64,000 nucleotides of DNA from contig NZ_LT670817.1 in the NCBI RefSeq assembly GCF_900129425.1, positions 310,001 to 374,000 on the forward strand, read 5' to 3'. The position numbers and the translations under genes are program-made. Origin of the DNA: Bradyrhizobium erythrophlei. Lineage in GTDB: Bacteria > Pseudomonadota > Alphaproteobacteria > Rhizobiales > Xanthobacteraceae. Of the stretch, positions 62,390 through 64,000 are shown piece after piece; within the stretch, counting starts at the first letter, position 1, and each line of letters starts with the position of its first letter. Under the pieces are notes generated by a model that was not told where the DNA came from, searched no databases, and saw nothing but the letters and a program-made list of their open reading frames with translations.

Positions 62390-64000
62390 TCAGCCCACCG
62401 CCTTCGCCGCCGCCCGCCCGGCGTTGCGGCCCGAAAACAGGCAGCCGCCGAGAAAAGTGCCTTCCAGGGAACGATAGCCGTGCATGCCGCCACCGCCGAA
62501 ACCGGCGGCTTCGCCGGCGGCGTAAAGCCCCGGCATGATCGCGCCGTCGCTGCCGAACACCCGCGACTCGAGATCGGTCTCGAACCCGCCCAGCGTCTTG
62601 CGAGTCAGGATATTGAGTTTGACCGCGATCAGCGGGCCGTGGGCGGGATCCAGAATCCGGTGTGGTTTGGCGGTGCGGATCAGGCGGTCGCCGATGTAGC
62701 GGCGGGCGTTGTGGATGTTCATCACCTGGGTATCCTTGACGTAAGGATTTTCGATCTCGCGGTCGCGCGCCTCGATCTGGGCTTTCAAATAGTCGGCTTT
62801 CAAAAGGTTGTCGCCGCTGAGCGCATTCATGGCGCTGACGAGATCGGCCAGATTGTCGCGCACGATGAAATCCGCGCCTTTGCTCTTGAAGGCTTCGACG
62901 GGCGCGGGCGCGCCCTTGTTGGTGGCGCGCCGCGCGGTCATCAGCCAGCTCTTGCCGGTGAGATCGGGATTCTGCTCCGAGCCCGACAGCGCGAATTCCT
63001 TCTTGATGATGCTTTGGGTCAGCACGAACCACGAATAATCGTAGCCGGTGGACATGATGTAGTGCAGCTGGCCGAGCGTGTCGGAACCGGGAAACAGCGG
63101 CGACGGCAGCCGCGTGCCCGTGGCGTCGAACCACATCGACGACGGTCCGGGCAGGATGCGGATGCCGTGGCGCGGCCAGATCGGCGACCAGTTCCGGATG
63201 CCCTCGACATAATGCCACATCCGGTCGCGGTTGATCAGCCGCGCGCCCGCGGCCTCGGTGATGCCGATCATGCGCCCATCGACATGTTCGGGCACGCCGG
63301 AGATCATGTTTGCCGGCGCCTCGCCAAGACGCTTCGGCCAGTTCTGCCGGACCAGATCGTGATTGCCGCCGATGCCGCCGGAGGCGACGATCACGGCCTG
63401 CGCGCGCAGGCTGAAGTTGCCGGTGACGTTGCGCGAACTGCTCTGGCCGCGCGCGACATCTGTCGGCTCCAGGATCGAACCGGTGACGCCATCGACGGTG
63501 CCGTTGGTGATCGAGAGCGCATCGACGCGGTGGCGGAATTTGAAGGTCAGCCGGCTGCTCGCTTGCGCTTCGCGCGCACGCCGCTCGAACGGTTCGACGA
63601 CGCCGGGACCGGTGCCCCAGGTGACATGAAAGCGCGGCACCGAATTGCCGTGGCCCATGGCGTCGTAGCCGCCGCGTTCGGCCCAGCCGACCACGGGAAA
63701 AATGCGGTGGCCCATGGCGCGGAGCCATCCGCGTTTTTCGCCGGCTGCGAACGCCACGTAGGCCTCCGCCCAGCGCCGCGGCCAGAGATCCTCGTCACGA
63801 TCGAAACCCGCCGAGCCGATCCAGTCCTGCAGTGCGAGGTCGAAACTGTCCTTGATGCCGAGCCGGCGCTGTTCGGGGCTGTCGACCAGAAACAAACCGC
63901 CGAACGACCAGAACGCCTGGCCGCCGAGTGACTGTTCGCCCTCCTGATCGACCACGATGACGCGCTTGCCGGCGTCGGCGATTTCGGTGGCGGCGACCAG
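62390..64000 (-). CDS. FAD-binding dehydrogenase (3-ketosteroid dehydrogenase-like), partial
   Basis: The frame enters from the right edge without a start and covers about 536 residues of a succinate dehydrogenase/fumarate reductase-type flavoprotein. The beginning LVAATEIADAGKRVIVVDQE is the end of the N-terminal FAD-binding fold; GGQAFWSFGGLFLVD follows. The C-terminal FAD segment is GLYAAGEAAGFGGGGMHGYR then LGGCLFSGRNAG. Such proteins are often annotated as FAD-binding dehydrogenases near steroid or lipid catabolism; the substrate is unknown. RidA lies 119 bp downstream. Confidence 0.9.
   Translation of the reverse strand: MVAATEIADAGKRVIVVDQEGEQSLGGQAFWSFGGLFLVDSPEQRRLGIKDSFDLALQDWIGSAGFDRDEDLWPRRWAEAYVAFAAGEKRGWLRAMGHRIFPVVGWAERGGYDAMGHGNSVPRFHVTWGTGPGVVEPFERRAREAQASSRLTFKFRHRVDALSITNGTVDGVTGSILEPTDVARGQSSSRNVTGNFSLRAQAVIVASGGIGGNHDLVRQNWPKRLGEAPANMISGVPEHVDGRMIGITEAAGARLINRDRMWHYVEGIRNWSPIWPRHGIRILPGPSSMWFDATGTRLPSPLFPGSDTLGQLHYIMSTGYDYSWFVLTQSIIKKEFALSGSEQNPDLTGKSWLMTARRATNKGAPAPVEAFKSKGADFIVRDNLADLVSAMNALSGDNLLKADYLKAQIEARDREIENPYVKDTQVMNIHNARRYIGDRLIRTAKPHRILDPAHGPLIAVKLNILTRKTLGGFETDLESRVFGSDGAIMPGLYAAGEAAGFGGGGMHGYRSLEGTFLGGCLFSGRNAGRAAAKAVG

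Noticed and set aside
62285..63931. A 548-codon plus-strand open frame
   Set aside because: It runs antisense to the FAD dehydrogenase, whose cofactor motifs are clear; composition is that of a shadow.
1..64000. CRISPR arrays, rRNA and tRNA genes
   Set aside because: I looked for evenly spaced direct repeats, rRNA-conserved stretches and TTCGA-type T-arms with acceptor stems; apart from the tmRNA none was convincing.

Overview
The window is high-GC chromosomal DNA from an alphaproteobacterium, most likely Bradyrhizobium or a close relative in the Nitrobacteraceae. Three things point there: a circularly permuted two-piece tmRNA gene with an alphaproteobacterial T-loop, an RpoH-type sigma factor, and several short proteins of a kind I know mainly from Bradyrhizobium. 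Most of the window is transport and catabolic capacity. I found no CRISPR array, rRNA or tRNA.

Layout. 1-6 kb: an MFS permease cut by the left edge, insertion-sequence debris, a second MFS permease and a polytopic membrane protein with a small partner gene. 6-14 kb is patchy accessory DNA: a cytochrome P450, dodecin, a decayed cytochrome c/carboxypeptidase-like gene, the fdxA and tenA genes, an orphan SSB-like acidic tail, tiny membrane peptides, IS66 debris and an exported amidase. 15-22 kb: a serine hydrolase and a dipeptide-type ABC importer whose binding protein faces its permease operon. 22-26 kb: a three-subunit molybdenum hydroxylase. 27-32.6 kb: a taurine/nitrate-type ABC importer with an FAD monooxygenase, a DUF2848 protein and a GntR regulator. 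32.8-38.5 kb: a DapA-family aldolase/lyase with a complete branched-chain amino-acid-type importer. 38.7-44.3 kb: a large UPF0182 membrane protein, two small genes, a glutamine synthetase paralogue and an IS630 relic.

The most striking unit is 44.7-54.7 kb. Twelve co-directional, mostly overlapping genes encode a carbohydrate-type ABC importer (binding protein, two permeases, a 67-residue membrane protein, two different ATPases) followed by a complete PTS-driven dihydroxyacetone-type kinase (DhaL, DhaM, HPr, enzyme I, a DNA-binding-like protein, DhaK). Import by ATP hydrolysis thus seems coupled to phosphorylation by phosphoenolpyruvate through a dedicated phosphorelay. A beta-hydroxyacid-type dehydrogenase follows after a gap.

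56-60.4 kb holds two paralogous sensor histidine kinases on either side of an rpoH gene, with no response regulator next to them. The permuted ssrA gene (tag ANDNVALNEVRLAA) follows, then a SnoaL-like protein, a RidA protein and a flavin dehydrogenase cut by the right edge. All functional statements come from reading the sequence and from family knowledge; no database search was run.
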